This document shows positions 62,072-63,460 of a stretch of DNA of 63,460 nucleotides, one piece after another. The first letter of the stretch is position 1. Each line of letters begins with the position of its first letter. Source of the DNA: Lachnospiraceae bacterium (GTDB taxonomy: Bacteria; Bacillota; Clostridia; Lachnospirales; Lachnospiraceae); NCBI GenBank assembly GCA_017457865.1, contig JAFTGN010000025.1:1-63460 (forward strand), read 5' to 3'. The notes beneath the pieces were generated by a model. The model was not told the origin of the DNA and did not search any database. It saw only the letters and a program-made list of their open reading frames with translations. A program made the translations under genes and the position numbers.

Positions 62072-63304
62072 TTGGATGCGGAAGTCGGCCGCATCAGCTT
62101 TAATGTCCATGGCTTGTTTGCTGATTCTCTTCAGCCAAAAGAACGGGTTCTTTCCCTATCTTTTCTGGAAGCCTCATCCTGCGTATGCGTCAAAACAAGT
62201 TATCGTGACGCCACTGACATACTCAACCGATTTCTTGGGCGGACAGGAGCCGGAACCATAAAGCTCCGTACTTTGTCCGACAGCATCTGCCGTATCGGTA
62301 ATGAAATATCACAGGAACTTTCTGATGTTACTGAAAGAATCCTGAAAATGTACGGCTTCGACGAGGATAGTGGTCTGCCTATGGATGGCGTGGTTCTTAC
62401 CGATAACATAACATCCGTGTCTGGTTCTTCCACTATCGAAATCGATGAATCCGTAATCACAGAGGCGATAGCCTGTGTTAATGATTCCCGTGAGGAAAAG
62501 ATCCCTTTTTCTGCCGAAGAAGTAACCATAGAATCCATTCCGTCTGAATGTGTTTACATTTCTGTAGATGACATCGGTGTAAAGAAACAAAAGGATTCCA
62601 GAAAAGAAGGCTCTGTAAGGGATTCCAAATACGTTGAAAATACTGTTGCTCACATACAGTATGGTAATAAGTCATATATTCTTACCGGCATAGGGATGCA
62701 GAATGTCTTCAAGTCGATTCTTGCATTTCTTCTTGTCAACGATCTGCTTTCTCGTGAGATTGTATTCCTGATTGATGGAGCGAACGATCTTAAGGGACAT
62801 ATCAATTCTGTTTTTGCATTTCATCCTCATACGGTCATACTTGACTGGTTCCATCTTAAGAAACGGTGTCAGGAGCGGCTCAGCCAGTCGATCAAAGGGA
62901 AGGACAGGCGAAATGCCGTCCTCGAAAAACTTCTCCGTTATCTTTGGGTCGGCGATGTAACCGGTGCCAGTACATATCTGTCATCATTAGACCAAAGCGA
63001 CATCAAGAACCAGAAGTGGCTGGATGACCTTCTCGGATATCTTGACAGAAAAAGCTATGCAATCAGCTGCTATGCGTTAAGAGCCAGGCTAGGGCTCAGA
63101 AACTCCAGCAATCCCGTGGAAAAGGCAAATGACCTTCTTGTGGCTCAGCGTCAGAAACATAATGGAATGGCTTGGTCATCTAACGGTAGCGGATCCCTCG
63201 CTGCATTGCAAATGATACATCTGAACCATCAGCAGGATCTTTGGTTCCGGAAAAAGGAACTATACCTATTCACACCTTCATTTGATAAGGAACAGGCAGC
63301 TTAG
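62072..63304 (+). CDS. DDE-type transposase (orfB)
   Basis: 410 residues from a TTG, or about 492 as an orfA-orfB fusion. The catalytic acidic residues appear to be in VYISVDDIGVKKQ, in VFLIDGANDLKGH with ILDWFHLKKRC, and in the C-terminal NPVEKANDLLVAQRQKHNGM. The C-terminal N-G-M-A-W-S pattern resembles ISKra4-like transposases. No ribosome site precedes the TTG, which favours expression by frameshift. It cuts and joins at the inverted repeats of the element. Confidence 0.85.
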   Translation: MDAEVGRISFNVHGLFADSLQPKERVLSLSFLEASSCVCVKTSYRDATDILNRFLGRTGAGTIKLRTLSDSICRIGNEISQELSDVTERILKMYGFDEDSGLPMDGVVLTDNITSVSGSSTIEIDESVITEAIACVNDSREEKIPFSAEEVTIESIPSECVYISVDDIGVKKQKDSRKEGSVRDSKYVENTVAHIQYGNKSYILTGIGMQNVFKSILAFLLVNDLLSREIVFLIDGANDLKGHINSVFAFHPHTVILDWFHLKKRCQERLSQSIKGKDRRNAVLEKLLRYLWVGDVTGASTYLSSLDQSDIKNQKWLDDLLGYLDRKSYAISCYALRARLGLRNSSNPVEKANDLLVAQRQKHNGMAWSSNGSGSLAALQMIHLNHQQDLWFRKKELYLFTPSFDKEQAA

Positions 63305-63460
63305 TACCAATCCTATATAATCACCTCATCGACTGCATATTTGGAGATTGATGCGGTCTTATCGGTGACTCTTTATTTCATGCTGATATCCCCGACTATA
63401 ACAGGATTCTTTATAAGCCTACCATGCTATTCTGAAAAATCCAACCGCACAGGTGGAAAA

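Larger units (their letters stand above)
61482..63460 (+). mobile_element. Complete insertion sequence, 1979 bp
   Basis: Bounded by 25-bp perfect inverted repeats beginning TTTTCCACCTGTGCGGTTGG at 61482-61506 and 63436-63460; the right end coincides with the last base supplied. It carries an inward terminator, a short orfA and a DDE-type transposase orfB in the -1 frame. The target-site duplication cannot be checked because the right flank is missing. Family is not certain; the transposase looks like the ISKra4/ISLre2-type long DDE enzymes. Confidence 0.9.

Overview
The window looks like chromosomal DNA of an anaerobic low-to-medium GC Firmicute of class Clostridia, most likely Lachnospiraceae (gut, Blautia-like). 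The reasons are the ylxM-ffh-rpsP-khpA-rimM-trmD order, paired pyrB-pyrI, indolepyruvate:ferredoxin oxidoreductase, a giant fused acyl-CoA dehydratase activase, DUF975/DUF3990/DUF3791 proteins, strong GGAGG ribosome sites and TTGACA/TATAAT promoters. The genus cannot be proven from this stretch.

Layout. 0-7.6 kb: HAD phosphatase, DegV protein, NlpC/P60 lipoprotein, a metY remnant, pyrBI, a ZIP metal transporter and a Nudix hydrolase. 7.8-8.9 kb: tRNA-Pro, two identical tRNA-Glu, and the YggS PLP protein. 9.2-17.4 kb: teichoic-acid-type glycerophosphotransferase, the iorA-iorB-acyl-CoA ligase operon (2-keto acid oxidation) and a sodium:solute symporter. 17.5-22.4 kb: sugar-type ABC transporter with a YesN-like response regulator but no histidine kinase. 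22.6-30.1 kb: DUF975 membrane protein, a small unknown protein, a MurE-like ligase and a 1420-residue dehydratase activase. 30.4-35.0 kb: two tandem ECF sigma factor/membrane-anchored serpin operons. 35.2-42.3 kb: SIMPL protein, endonuclease IV, peptidase E, thrC, pyk, phosphatase, tRNA-Arg and tRNA-Asn. 42.5-47.9 kb: translation and SRP genes (infC-rpmI-rplT; ylxM to trmD). 48-61.4 kb: accessory region with a DUF3990/DUF3791 cassette, SGNH hydrolase, hisD, then a run of NAD/ADP-ribose related genes (Nudix, broken kptA, class-M-like sirtuin, zinc macrodomain) interrupted by an AbiE toxin-antitoxin pair, then a flavin/ferredoxin protein, Rrf2 regulator, HD phosphohydrolase and aldo/keto reductase. 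61.48-63.46 kb: a complete insertion sequence whose right end is the last base of the window.

The most interesting system is the pair of sigma/serpin operons. Each sigma gene overlaps by 4 bp (ATGA) a gene whose N-terminus looks like a membrane anti-sigma factor (short cytoplasmic segment, one membrane helix) and whose outside part is a whole serpin. This suggests that a protease outside the cell, by cleaving the serpin, could release the sigma factor. One serpin keeps the inhibitory hinge; the other has lost it. The idea is inferred from architecture and is untested.

Two families of small palindromic repeats (about 134 bp and about 194 bp) recur. Full and solo copies often sit 5-12 nt beyond stop codons. 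Three genes are visibly decayed: metY and kptA by internal deletion, and a methyltransferase by an early amber codon.
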